Part shown: positions 10,172 to 20,005 of the stretch, piece by piece
Layout of the letters: each line of letters opens with the position of its first letter
How positions within the stretch are numbered: position 1 is the stretch's first letter
Assembly (NCBI GenBank): GCA_947166105.1
Contig: CAMVCZ010000014.1
Coordinates: 1 to 64,000, forward strand
Direction of reading: 5' to 3'
Length of the DNA: 64,000 bases
Origin: an uncultured Bacteroidales bacterium
GTDB taxonomy: Bacteria > Bacteroidota > Bacteroidia > Bacteroidales > F082
The notes under the pieces: generated by a model
Database searches by the model: none
What the model was told of the DNA's origin: nothing
What the model saw: the letters and a program-made list of their open reading frames with translations, nothing else
Made by a program: the position numbers and the translations under genes

Positions 10172-13100
10172 TTATTTCACGGTCGTTGGGAAGACAAATA
10201 CCCTGATGCCGTGAATATTCGAATTATAGATGAAGCCCTTTCCGGGTTCAAGCATGTTCAATTGGCCTTGCCATCTGTTGCGAGTATATTGGGAGTTGCC
10301 TGTCTGCGACTTGAGCTTATCACCATTGACTGCAAATCCCGCAAAAGCATTGGTCAAGCTCATGTTCGCATCAAGTGGAAATCCAATCCAGTTGTTACCG
10401 AAGTTGATAGTGAAGGGAAGTTCGGAGGAATTGATGGTTTCGCCATATAGAGTAAACTCACGATCGGAAGCTACCTTAACCATGTACATCTTAGACAAAT
10501 CCAAAGAATTCAGTTGTCCAGTCCACCGATGATTGTTGGGATTGTATGAAGTGTTTTGGGTCTGCGACTTGATAACGATTTCGGTGTTCGGCAAAGCTGC
10601 AACAAGGGCTGACTTCAGGTCGTCCAAGGTGATTTCAAGATAGGTTGACCACCAATTCCAACCCTGCGTCAAATTGAAAGTCTGTTGCGCCGACGAAGAT
10701 GCGATTCCAAGGATAATCTGGTTTTTCTGCGTATAACGTGAGCCAGTGTATCCCGATGGATTGGCCGGGTCATAGTTGGTACTACCGTTGGAACACCGGA
10801 TGGATTGGTAGCCATTGGAGTTGAACACACGGCAAGCCATAGAACTTGAATAACTTCCCGTGTTGTCGTTGATGACTACAACGAGGTTTGAGGTTCCGTT
10901 GTAGGCAAACGGTGTATCAAGGGTGATGGTCGTCCAATAACCTTTGGTCATGGTGACACTGCCGCTGAAAACAAGGTCGTCTGCCGAAACCGTAATCCAG
11001 TCGTAGTTGTTATCGAAGGTAGACTTGTCGGTATGCACCAAGTAGATGTCGAAGCTGCGGGTTCTTGTTCCTCCTGCGTTGTAATAAGAAATGGATGTGA
11101 TGCTTCCTGCCTCTCCTATCTCATCGGGAGTGTAAATCTGCTGTGAAAGGTTGAAAGGATAGTAGGAATAAGTCGGCAAATAAGAATTTGTCGTCTCTCC
11201 CGATCCGATAAGCGTACCTTCAAGGAGCATGAAGACCGCTTCAAAGTCGACATCTTCTGTCACGGTGAAACTGTAGGTTGAACTACAACTGACAACTACG
11301 CCGTTTTTGCTCCAATTCAAGAACAAGTAACCTTCGTTGGGAGTGGCGGTCAAGGTGCAGCTATTGCCGTAGTAATACACCCCATCTCCGACTATTGTGC
11401 CTCCTTCAGCCAAATTGGCTGTAGCAGAAACATTAATAGGCAATGAGAAACGGGCCACCAGATTTCGGTCTTCGATGACGGTAAAAGCATAATTGGCATC
11501 TGTTGAAACCGTTACTCCATTTTCAGCCCAATAGCAGAATTCATAGCCTTCGTTGGGTATGGCGGTCAAAGTGATGGCAGTGCCACCATCGTAAGTACCC
11601 GCACCCACCACAGTGCCGCCTTCTTCGGGAACAACAGATGCAGTAATGGTGTGAGGTGCAGTGGCAACTGCACAGTTGATAGCGAGTTCTTTTTGGAAAC
11701 TGGAATTAAGATTCGCGCCATGATAAATCTGGACGCCATTGTCAAATCTGACATCGAAGGAACACTGATAGGTGTTTGATCCAGTAATCCATGACAATGT
11801 GATATTGCTTCCTGTAACCACTTCACGAGTATAGGAAATCGACGAACCGCTTGGCAAGGTGAGTTGTTCGGGGCTACCATCACCATAGTCAACAACAAGG
11901 TAGTTACCATTCCATCCGTTGCCGTAGGAGTCGTGCAAGTCGAAGGTAATTGCGCAAGTCGACCATCCCGCTACAAAGTTGGCCACCAAATGGGTGTCAT
12001 AATTGACATTGAAGGAATAGGCTGCATCGTATGAAACCACTACGTCATTCTCGGTCCAATTCAGGAAGTAATAGCCGGGGCGCGGCGTTGCCGTCACCGT
12101 GCATGTCGAACCAAATGCATAGCTTCCTGAGCCGCTCACCGTACCACCGTTTGTGGGATTGGCAGAAACCGTAACAATGTTGGTGCCATGAAAAACCATT
12201 TGGTTCTTCACCGACAGGAGCGAGCCTGAATAAACGGATGGATGTGCCGGGTCAAGGTCGGTGTCATATCCGAGACAATAGATAGCTTGTCGCGTGTCTG
12301 TTCCGAATGAGCGGCAACTTATGCTACTCGACCAATTGTTTGAGTTGTCATCCACAATCAGGGCGATGTTTGAAGTACCGTTGTATTGGAATGAGTTGTT
12401 AAACACAATGGTCGTCCAACCCTTAGTCGTCATCGTGACATTTCCGCTGAATACCTGATTCGCTTCAGTGACCGAAATCCAATCGGAAGGACTGGCAAAC
12501 GCTGTCTTGTTGGTATGGACCATGTAAACTGCCAAATTGCGGGTTACGTTATATGTACCTGTGTTGAAGAACGAGATGCTGGTGATTTCAGCAGCTTCGT
12601 TACCCAACTCGTCGGCTGTATAGATTTGCTCCGACAACGAGTACTGATAGGAAGGATAAGTCGGGAGATAAGAATTGGTGGAAGTGGCATCACCCACGAC
12701 TATACCTGCCATTTTTTGGAAATTCGCCACATATTCAAGATTTCCCGTCACGGGAACCTGAACTGTGGAAAGGTAGGAAACCACTTCGCCATTCTTTGTC
12801 CAGTTGTTGAACACATAATCCTCGTTAGGCGTTGCGGTAAGGTTGACGGGCTGGCCGTAGAAGTAAAGACCTTCATGTGCGCCACTCACCGTGCCACCCT
12901 CTTCAGGATTTGCCGTCACCGACAAAGTGTATTCGTAAGTCGGGATGCCGAAGACGACTTGGTTCTTCATCGACATGAGCGTACCTGCATATCCTTGGGG
13001 ATTATACGGGTCATAGTCGTTGCCTGAGCCGGAAATACGGATGGCTTGGTTGCTATCGGTATTGAACGTGCGGCAATACGTATAGGAATTGTAGCTGTTC

Positions 13101-16100
13101 GAATTGTCGTCCACAATCAAGGCGACATTGGAGGTGCCGTCGTAAGCGAATGGCGTGTTGAAGTAGATGGTCACCCAACTTCGGTTGGTCATGGCCACAC
13201 TGCCGCTGAACACCAAGTTGGCATCCGTCACGGGAATCCAATCTGTAGTGCTCCCAAACGATGTCTTATCGGTGTTGACCATATAGACATTCAATTTGCG
13301 ATTCACGTTGGTAGTGCCTGTGTTGAAGAACGACACACTGGAAATTTCTGTTGCCTGACCACCCATCTCACTGGCGGTGTAAATCTGCTCCGTCAGGGAA
13401 TAATAGTAATACATCGGGAGGTAACTATTGGAGGCAACCGCATCTCCAATGATGATTCCATCCATTTGTTGGAAATTCGCCACATATTCTGCCGATTCGG
13501 TCACAGAAACCTGGGCTGTTGCATAATATGACACCACTGTACCGTTCTTTGTCCAATTGGTGAACACATAGCCTTCGGCGGGCGTGGCACTGATGGTGAT
13601 GCGCTTTCCGTAATAATATGGTCCACCTCCACCGCTTACCGTACCGCCTTCAGAAGGATTGGCCGAAACCGTCACCGTGTAGTCGTAACTTGGAATTCCG
13701 AAGACAACTTGGTTCTTTTCCGACAAGAGCGTACCATTGTATCCTTCAGGATTGTAGGGGTCAAAATTAACCGAGCTACCCCCTTGAATGTAAATGGCTT
13801 GGCTTTGCTCCGTGCTGAATGTGCGGCACTTTATCCCCGTGTACGAGCTGTAAGTGTTGTCGTCTACAACCAAGGCAACATTGGATGAGCCGTTGTAGTT
13901 GAACGGAGTGTCAAAGTAGATGGTCGCCCAACCATTACTAGTGAAGGTAACGCTGCCACTATACACAAGGTCGGCTTCCGTAACCGCAATCCAATCCGTA
14001 TTGCTTTCAAAAGAAGTCTTGTTGGTATGAACCATGTAAACATCCAATGTACGGCTTCGTGAATAGGTAGTGTTGAAGAACGACAGGCTTGAAATCTCCG
14101 TGGCTTCACCACCCATTTCTTCAGCTGTGTAGATTTGCTGCGACATGTTATATGTGTTGGCATAAGTGGGAAGATACAGGTTAGAGTAAGATGCGTCTCC
14201 AATGATGATACCATCTTTTTGCTCGAAATTGGCAACAAAATTGGCTGCCTCGGTAACAGAGACATAGTCGGTAGAAAGGTAGGAAAGCACTGTGTTGTTC
14301 CTCATCCAATTGTTGAACACATAGCCCTCGTTGGCCGTGGCACTGACGATGATAGGCTGGCCGTAATAATAAACCCCGTCGCCACCGCTCACCGTGCCGC
14401 CTTCCGTAGGATTGGCCGAAACCGTCACCGTGTAGTCATAGCTTGCTATGCCAAAGACCACTTGGTTCTTTTCTGTCAACAGTTCGCCAGTGTATTGTGA
14501 CAGATTATACGGATCATAGTAACTGTTGTATGAGTAAGCACAAAGGGTTTGTGTACCAACGGCATCAAATGTTCGGCAGGAAGTATAGTTCCATTGGTTG
14601 GTTTTGTTGACCACCAAAGCCACATTCGACGAACCATCGTAACTGAATGGAGTGCTGAAATAAATAGTCGTCCAACCATAGCCAGTCAAAGAAACGCTCC
14701 CGCTGAAAAATTTGTCGTTTTCCGTAACAGGAATCCAGTCGGAAGAACCGTTAAACGTGCTTTTGCTCGTATTGACCATAAAGATGTCGAGGCTGAGGCT
14801 GCCGCTATATTCGGTGTTGAAGAATGACACGCTGGAGATTTCGCAAGCACCAGAATTCATCTCGTCGGCAGTATAGATTTGCTGCGTCATGGAATAGTAA
14901 TAGTAATGCGCCGGCAAATTCAGGTTGGTATGCTCAGCCTCTCCAATGACGATGCCGTCCATTTGTTGGAAATGCGCCACATATTCAACATCACCGAGCA
15001 CAGGCAAATTGTCTTGAGAGAAATACGAAGCCACCTCATCATAACCATATTCTTCGTTGTACCTCGTCCACTCATTGAACACATAGCCTTCATTAGGCGT
15101 GGCCGTGATGGTGACAGGCTGGCCGTAGAAATGCAGACCTTCGCCACCGCTCACTGTGCCACCCTCAGCAGGATCGGCTGTCAAAGTCACAGTGTATTGG
15201 AAATCGGCAATGCCGAAAACCACTTGGTTCTTCTCCATCATGAGTGTGCCTGAATAGCTATTGGGGTTGTACGGGTCAATGACGTAATAGTCGCCATAAT
15301 AATTGTCATAGCCGACAACATACATAGCTTGTGCCTGGTCGGTATCGAAAGTGCGACACGACATGCCCCAGTTCCATTCCCCGGTATTGTCATTGATAAT
15401 CAAGGCCACATTGGAGGTGCCGTCGTAGTCAAACGGCGTGCTAAAGAAAATAGTTACCCAACCTTGGTACATCTCCACTTCCCCACTCAACACCAAATCC
15501 GCTTCCGTGACATTAATCCAGTCGTATGAATTGTTGAATTTGGTCTTGTTGGTGTTCACCATGTAGACATTGAGGTTGCGGATCATGTCATAGCCTGTGT
15601 TGTAGAACGACACGCTGGAAATGCTGCAAGCCCCCGAGTTCATCTCTTCGGCGGTAAAGATTTGCTGCGACATGGTATATGGATAATCTGTATAAGAAGG
15701 AAGACTCAAAGAGGTATGCTGCGCCTCTCCGATGATGATGCCGTCCATCTGCTCAAAATGCGCCATATATGCCACATCCCCTAATACGGGAACTTGATCG
15801 GTGGAATAATAGGACACCGTTTCATCGTATCCATTGTCCTCATTGTACCTTGTCCAATTGTTAAACACATACCCCTCGTTGGGCGAGGCACTGATGGTAA
15901 CGGGTTGGCCGTAGAAATACAAGCCGCCGCCACCGCTCACCGTGCCGCCTTCTGTAGGAATGGCCGAAACGCTAAGCGTGTACTCGTAAGTTGGAATACC
16001 AAAGATAACCTGATTCTTTACCGACATGAGCGTACCAGAATAATTCGGATTCATCGGGTTATAGTTCATTCCATCACCGTATATCCTGATGGCTTGCGTG

Positions 16101-19100
16101 GTATCGGTTTCGAAGGTGCGGCACGACAAACCCCAATTCCATTCATTGGAATTATCGTCCACAATCAGGGCAACATTGGAATACCCGTCATACTGGAACG
16201 GCGTGTTGAAATATATCGTCGTCCAATTGCGGTAGTTGACGGAAACGACGCCGCTAAACACCCTGTCGGCCTCCGTGACGGCTATCCAGTCGGTTTCATT
16301 TTCAAAAGCCAACTTGTCCGTATTGACCATGTAAATGTCGAAGTTGCGCGTTGGGCCTGAGTCTGTATTGAAGAAAGTCAGACTACAGATTTCGCAAGTC
16401 CCTCTATTCAACTCGTTGGCGGTGTAGATTTGTTGCGTCAGCGAATATGGATAATAAGAATAGGTTGGGAGAGTGCTATTGGTTCCAGTAGGTTCGCCAA
16501 TGGCAATGCTGTTGTCGTCCAATTGCATGAACTGAGCCACATAGTCACCGTTTGACGTGACCGAGAAGGTATAAGTGGGCAAGCACGAAACCACGCTACC
16601 ATTCCTCAGCCATCTTGAAAACACATAGCCTTCGTTGGGCGTGGCGGTGAGGGTGCATTGCTGGTTGTAGCCAAACTCGCCGCCGCCGCTCACCGAGCCG
16701 CCTTCTGTCGGATTTGCCGAGACGGTGACGGCAAAGGGTTCGCCGAAGTTGGCCTCCAACTGCATGTTGCCCGTGACCGGGAAAGTGTAAACAGGGTCGT
16801 ATGACTTTATCGTGCCGTTTTCCTTCCAATAGTAGAAGCCATAGCCTGGATTGGGTGTCGCGGTAAGGGTGCATGACTGACCGAGATAGAAATTGCCTCC
16901 TCCCCCGCTCACCGTGCCGCTGTTGGCAGGTGTGACGGTGGAAGTAACCGTGTAATCATAATGCGGAATACCAAAGACGACTTGGTTCTTCACCGACATA
17001 AGCGTGCCTCTATAGGAGCCAGGGGCATACGGGTCGTAGTTCAGGCCTGAGCCATAGATGCGGATGGCTTGGTTCGTATCCGTGTCGAAGGTGCGGAATC
17101 TCGTGTACGAATTGTAGTTGTTCGAGTTGTCGTCCACCACAAGGGCGACATTCGACACGCCGTCATAATGGAACAAGTTCCCGAAATAGACATTCGTCCA
17201 GCCGTTGGCACTCAAGGTGACACTACCACTAAACACCAAGTCGCTCTCCGAAACTGCAATCCAAGCAGAATCGTTTTCAAAAGATGTTTTGTCGGTGTAA
17301 ACCATATAGACCGACATGTTGCGGGTTCGGGATGACCCGGTATTGTAGAACGACACGTATGAAATGTCGGTTGCCACGCCACCCATCTCTTCAGCGGTGT
17401 AAATCTGCTCCGTCAAGGAGTAATAGTAATATGTCGGAAGATAGGAATTGACGGAGGTGGCATCGCCGATGGCAATACCGTCAGCTTGTTGGAAATTCGC
17501 CACATAGGTAGCCGATTCCAGCACATTGAATTGGTAAGTGGACAGGTAGGAAACCACTTCGCCGTTCTTGGTCCAGTTGTTGAACACATAACCATTGTTG
17601 GGCGTGGCCGTGAGGGTAATGGACTGGCCATAGTAGCAGTTGCCCCCGCCGCTCACTGTGCCGCCGTTGGTAGGATTGGCGGTGGTGCTCACCGAGTAGC
17701 CATAAGTCGTCTTGCCGAAAACGACTTGGTCTTTCACCATAGGACGGGTACCGCTATAATTCGTAGGATTGAACGGGTCGTAATTCGTGTAATCGCTATA
17801 GACATAGATGGATTGGTTGCTTTCGGTAGGAGTTACCCTATATGACATGGACGAAGTATAGCTGCCCGTATTATCGTCGATGATAAGGGCAAGGTTGGAA
17901 GTCCCATTATAATTGAAAGGTGTGTCAAAATAGACAGTGGTCCAATTATAGGAATTCCAAGCCACAGTGCCGCTGAAGACTTGGTCTGCCTCCGAAACGG
18001 TAATCCAATCATTACCATTCTCGAAAGAAGCCTTATCGGTATTGACCAAGTATACTGTCAAATTGCGGGAATATCCATACTCCGTGTTGAAGAACGAAAC
18101 ATTCGAGATCTGGCAAGACCCTGTGTTCATTTCTTCGGCGGTGAAGATTTGCTGTGAAAGCGTATAACGATACCAAGAATAACTCGGAAGATAGTAATTG
18201 GTGGTCGAGCCATCGCCGATGAAAATACTATTGTTGAACGCTTTGAAGTTCGCTACGTAATTGGCTTCACCCGTGACTTCAAAAGTGTAGGTGGGCAGAT
18301 ACGACACCACTTCGTCATTCAATGTCCAACTGACGAAAGCGTAACCGTTGTTAGGCTCGGCTGTAATCGTGCAGGATTGTCCCTGTCCGTAATAGCCTGC
18401 CCCTGTCAATGTGCCTGCACCCGCAGGATTGGAAGCGAGTGTGATGGACTTTCTCCAAAGCTCGAAATTCACATTGGTGTGCTTTTGGGCGGCATCCACA
18501 AGGTCGAGGCCAAAGCCAATGGAGTAGCTTTGCGGCGCACTATTGGAGAGGGTGACACTATAGTTGGCCGAGGCTTGCCCGTCCACATTGATACTGCCGA
18601 ATGACTTGTTGTTGCTATTAATGGTTAGGTAGGGATAAGAGGTCGACAAAGCACCCACTACCGATGTCGCTGGGTCGTTGCCCACATTGGAGATGGTGAC
18701 ATGCAAGTTGCCGGTCTCGCCCGGCTCAAGGGAGCCGTTGCCATTGTTGTCGTTCAACACCGTGACTTCAGTGAATTTCAGAATGTGGCCATACACCATG
18801 ACACTAATCCTAAAGGTACCAATCATTTCTCCTCCCACATAGGTCTCGGCCAAAAACTGGACATTCCTCTTCGACGGAGCATCGGCACTCAGGGAGAAGG
18901 CAAACATGTTGTTGATGGTACGGGTTTGTCCTGCATCGAAGTGGGGCAAAGTAGCCGACCCGTCAGTGATGGTGACGTATTCCGATTCAGTGGAAAGCAC
19001 CATCGTTGCGCCGTCAAGGGCAAGGTCGGAATCGTTTGTCAAGGTGAGGTTGAGGGTCACCGATTCACCTGCATTGAGCTTGCCATCGTTGTTGCCCTGT

Positions 19101-19996
19101 CCGTCGCTGACGGTATGCGAATCAATCGTCAGCGGGCCAGAATACAAGGCATTGATGGCAGCCAACACGTCCACACGGCCAAAACCGTATGTGTTGCTCT
19201 TGCCTTCGGCCAACGGCACTGCTGTTTCTTCCAACACTTGGCAAATCTCATCTGGTGTGGCGGTCGCCTTCTTGCTCAGCAACAGCGAGATACAGCCTGC
19301 CATGCAAGGCGTAGCCATCGAAGTGCCGCTCATGGTGGTATAACCATTATTGCCAATATAATAGGCCGAAATGATGTCGACACCCGGCGCACACACATCG
19401 GGACGAATCAGGCCGAAATCAGTGGTGCTGCCATAGGCATACGGGTAGTCGTTAAACACGGTATTCATCCATGTGACGGGGCCGCGTGAGGTGAAAGAAG
19501 CCGCATAATCGCTGTAGTCGACGGCACCCACGCAAAGCGCGCACGACAAGCCGCCGGGATTGTTTTCCTGAACGGGATCCATGTAGGGAGGCGGGCAACT
19601 GCCAGGCACACGCACATTGTAAGGCTCGTTGCCGCTACCTTCGTTGCCAGCGGCAATGGCTCCTATCACACCAGCATCCAAAATGGCTGCGCAAGTGTTG
19701 CGGAACAGCTCTCGCTCCGTTAGAGTTGCATTTGCCCATCCCAACGACATGCTGAACAAGTCGCAGCCTTGCTCAACGGCCCATTGCATGGCGTTGCAAG
19801 TGACGGCTGCCGAGCCGTAGCCGCCCGAATCCAACACCTTCACGCACATCAGCGTGGCATCAGGTGCCATGCCCGTTTGCTGGCCCGCCGTGCCGTCGCC
19901 GCACACCGTGCCGGCGCAGTGCGTACCGTGGCTGTTGTCGTCCATGGGGTCGTTGTCGTTGTTGCAGAAATCGTAACCGTGGTGGGGATATTCCAC
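10172..19996 (-). CDS. Giant S8 (subtilisin-like) repeat-rich surface/secreted protein, 3' portion after an in-frame TGA
   Basis: NSHGTHCAGTV (His) and GTSMATPCMAG (Ser) motifs, then 12 InlB-B-like and 9 IGD..Q(Q/E)IYT..VVFGI modules. In frame with 20006..20599 across TGA 20006-20008; the apparent GTG start at 19996 is probably not genuine. Confidence 0.85.
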   Translation of the reverse strand: MEYPHHGYDFCNNDNDPMDDNSHGTHCAGTVCGDGTAGQQTGMAPDATLMCVKVLDSGGYGSAAVTCNAMQWAVEQGCDLFSMSLGWANATLTERELFRNTCAAILDAGVIGAIAAGNEGSGNEPYNVRVPGSCPPPYMDPVQENNPGGLSCALCVGAVDYSDYAASFTSRGPVTWMNTVFNDYPYAYGSTTDFGLIRPDVCAPGVDIISAYYIGNNGYTTMSGTSMATPCMAGCISLLLSKKATATPDEICQVLEETAVPLAEGKSNTYGFGRVDVLAAINALYSGPLTIDSHTVSDGQGNNDGKLNAGESVTLNLTLTNDSDLALDGATMVLSTESEYVTITDGSATLPHFDAGQTRTINNMFAFSLSADAPSKRNVQFLAETYVGGEMIGTFRISVMVYGHILKFTEVTVLNDNNGNGSLEPGETGNLHVTISNVGNDPATSVVGALSTSYPYLTINSNNKSFGSINVDGQASANYSVTLSNSAPQSYSIGFGLDLVDAAQKHTNVNFELWRKSITLASNPAGAGTLTGAGYYGQGQSCTITAEPNNGYAFVSWTLNDEVVSYLPTYTFEVTGEANYVANFKAFNNSIFIGDGSTTNYYLPSYSWYRYTLSQQIFTAEEMNTGSCQISNVSFFNTEYGYSRNLTVYLVNTDKASFENGNDWITVSEADQVFSGTVAWNSYNWTTVYFDTPFNYNGTSNLALIIDDNTGSYTSSMSYRVTPTESNQSIYVYSDYTNYDPFNPTNYSGTRPMVKDQVVFGKTTYGYSVSTTANPTNGGTVSGGGNCYYGQSITLTATPNNGYVFNNWTKNGEVVSYLSTYQFNVLESATYVANFQQADGIAIGDATSVNSYLPTYYYYSLTEQIYTAEEMGGVATDISYVSFYNTGSSRTRNMSVYMVYTDKTSFENDSAWIAVSESDLVFSGSVTLSANGWTNVYFGNLFHYDGVSNVALVVDDNSNNYNSYTRFRTFDTDTNQAIRIYGSGLNYDPYAPGSYRGTLMSVKNQVVFGIPHYDYTVTSTVTPANSGTVSGGGGNFYLGQSCTLTATPNPGYGFYYWKENGTIKSYDPVYTFPVTGNMQLEANFGEPFAVTVSANPTEGGSVSGGGEFGYNQQCTLTATPNEGYVFSRWLRNGSVVSCLPTYTFSVTSNGDYVAQFMQLDDNSIAIGEPTGTNSTLPTYSYYPYSLTQQIYTANELNRGTCEICSLTFFNTDSGPTRNFDIYMVNTDKLAFENETDWIAVTEADRVFSGVVSVNYRNWTTIYFNTPFQYDGYSNVALIVDDNSNEWNWGLSCRTFETDTTQAIRIYGDGMNYNPMNPNYSGTLMSVKNQVIFGIPTYEYTLSVSAIPTEGGTVSGGGGLYFYGQPVTISASPNEGYVFNNWTRYNEDNGYDETVSYYSTDQVPVLGDVAYMAHFEQMDGIIIGEAQHTSLSLPSYTDYPYTMSQQIFTAEEMNSGACSISSVSFYNTGYDMIRNLNVYMVNTNKTKFNNSYDWINVTEADLVLSGEVEMYQGWVTIFFSTPFDYDGTSNVALIINDNTGEWNWGMSCRTFDTDQAQAMYVVGYDNYYGDYYVIDPYNPNSYSGTLMMEKNQVVFGIADFQYTVTLTADPAEGGTVSGGEGLHFYGQPVTITATPNEGYVFNEWTRYNEEYGYDEVASYFSQDNLPVLGDVEYVAHFQQMDGIVIGEAEHTNLNLPAHYYYYSMTQQIYTADEMNSGACEISSVSFFNTEYSGSLSLDIFMVNTSKSTFNGSSDWIPVTENDKFFSGSVSLTGYGWTTIYFSTPFSYDGSSNVALVVNKTNQWNYTSCRTFDAVGTQTLCAYSYNSYYDPYNLSQYTGELLTEKNQVVFGIASYDYTVTVSANPTEGGTVSGGDGVYYYGQPIIVSATANEGYVFNNWMRNNTVLSYLSTDYVSVTEAANFVANFEQKDGIIIGDASYSNLYLPTYANTYNMSQQIYTAEEMGGEATEISSLSFFNTTYSRSRTLDVYMVHTNKTSFESNTDWIAVTEADLVYSGSVTFTSNGWATIYFDTPFNYNGSSNVALVVDDNTYSSYTGIKCRTFSTEQSQAIYIQGGSSVNFDPYNPEGYNGTLLSEKNQVVFGIPSYDYTVTVSANPSEGGTVSGGGGPYYYGKRITISATPAEGYVFTNWTKNGTVVSYYATAQVSVTESAEYVANFQQMDGIIIGDAVASNSYLPMYYYYSLTEQIYTASEMGGQATEISSVSFFNTGTTNVNRKLNVYMVNTDKTSFGSTTDWIPVTDANLVFSGSVAMTNRSWVTIYFNTPFAYDGTSNVALIVDDNSNSYNSYTYCRTFNTDSNQAIRISGSGNDYDPYNPQGYAGTLMSMKNQVVFGIPTYEYTLSVTANPEEGGTVSGAHEGLYFYGQPVNLTATPNEDYVFNNWTKNGEVVSYLSTVQVPVTGNLEYVANFQKMAGIVVGDATSTNSYLPTYPSYQYSLSEQIYTADELGNEAAEITSISFFNTGTYNVTRNLAVYMVHTNKTAFASPSDWISVTEANQVFSGNVTMTTKGWTTIVFNNSFQYNGTSNIALIVDDNSNNWSSSISCRSFGTDTRQAIYCLGYDTDLDPAHPSVYSGSLLSVKNQMVFHGTNIVTVSANPTNGGTVSGSGSYAFGSTCTVTATPRPGYYFLNWTENDVVVSYDAAYSFNVNYDTHLVANFVAGWSTCAITFDLHDSYGNGWNGNYLVVDYGDGSPEQLTLPSGSSISYTREVVTGSNITLSWITGSNTYQCSFDVRFDNGVQIYHGANLNSSFQKELAINCAVATAPHTITASVVPEEGGTVVGAGTYDGGTAITLTAIPNEGYEFCYWAENGVTVSTDANYAFTVIEDRNLVARFSLPINVSATANLAEGGTIVGDGVYYYGNSCTLTATPNEGYLFLNWSKNGVVVSCSSTYSFTVTEDVDFEAVFMLLEGTLIGSGETTNSYLPTYSYYPFNLSQQIYTPDEIGEAGSITSISYYNAGGTRTRSFDIYLVHTDKSTFDNNYDWITVSADDLVFSGSVTMTKGYWTTITLDTPFAYNGTSNLVVVINDNTGSYSSSMACRVFNSNGYQSIRCSNGSTNYDPANPSGYTGSRYTQKNQIILGIASSSAQQTFNLTQGWNWWSTYLEITLDDLKSALVAALPNTEIVIKSQTQNTSYNPNNHRWTGQLNSLDLSKMYMVKVASDREFTLYGETINSSELPFTINFGNNWIGFPLDANMSLTNAFAGFAVNGDKLKSQTGNSQYTRNRWQGQLNMLEPGKGFIYNSNIHGIRVFVFPTTVK
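10690..18460 (-). repeat. Protein-coding repeat array: 9 copies of an about 170-aa module interleaved with InlB-B-like repeats
   Basis: Module starts such as SIFIGDGSTTNYYLPSY, GIAIGDATSVNSYLPTY, SIAIGEPTGTNSTLPTY, GIIIGEAQHTSLSLPSY, GIVIGEAEHTNLNLPAH, GIIIGDASYSNLYLPTY, GIIIGDAVASNSYLPMY, GIVVGDATSTNSYLPTY, GTLIGSGETTNSYLPTY. Confidence 0.9.
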
Positions 19997-20005
19997 ACCG
20001 CCGTC

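Noticed and set aside
12515-19489. Many long plus-strand ORFs opposite the giant S8 gene (e.g. 12515..13027, 13046..13531, 15794..16360, 18701..19489)
   Set aside because: They recur with the period of the minus-strand coding repeats and have shadow-type composition; no recognisable domains or starts. Antisense artefacts of the repeats.
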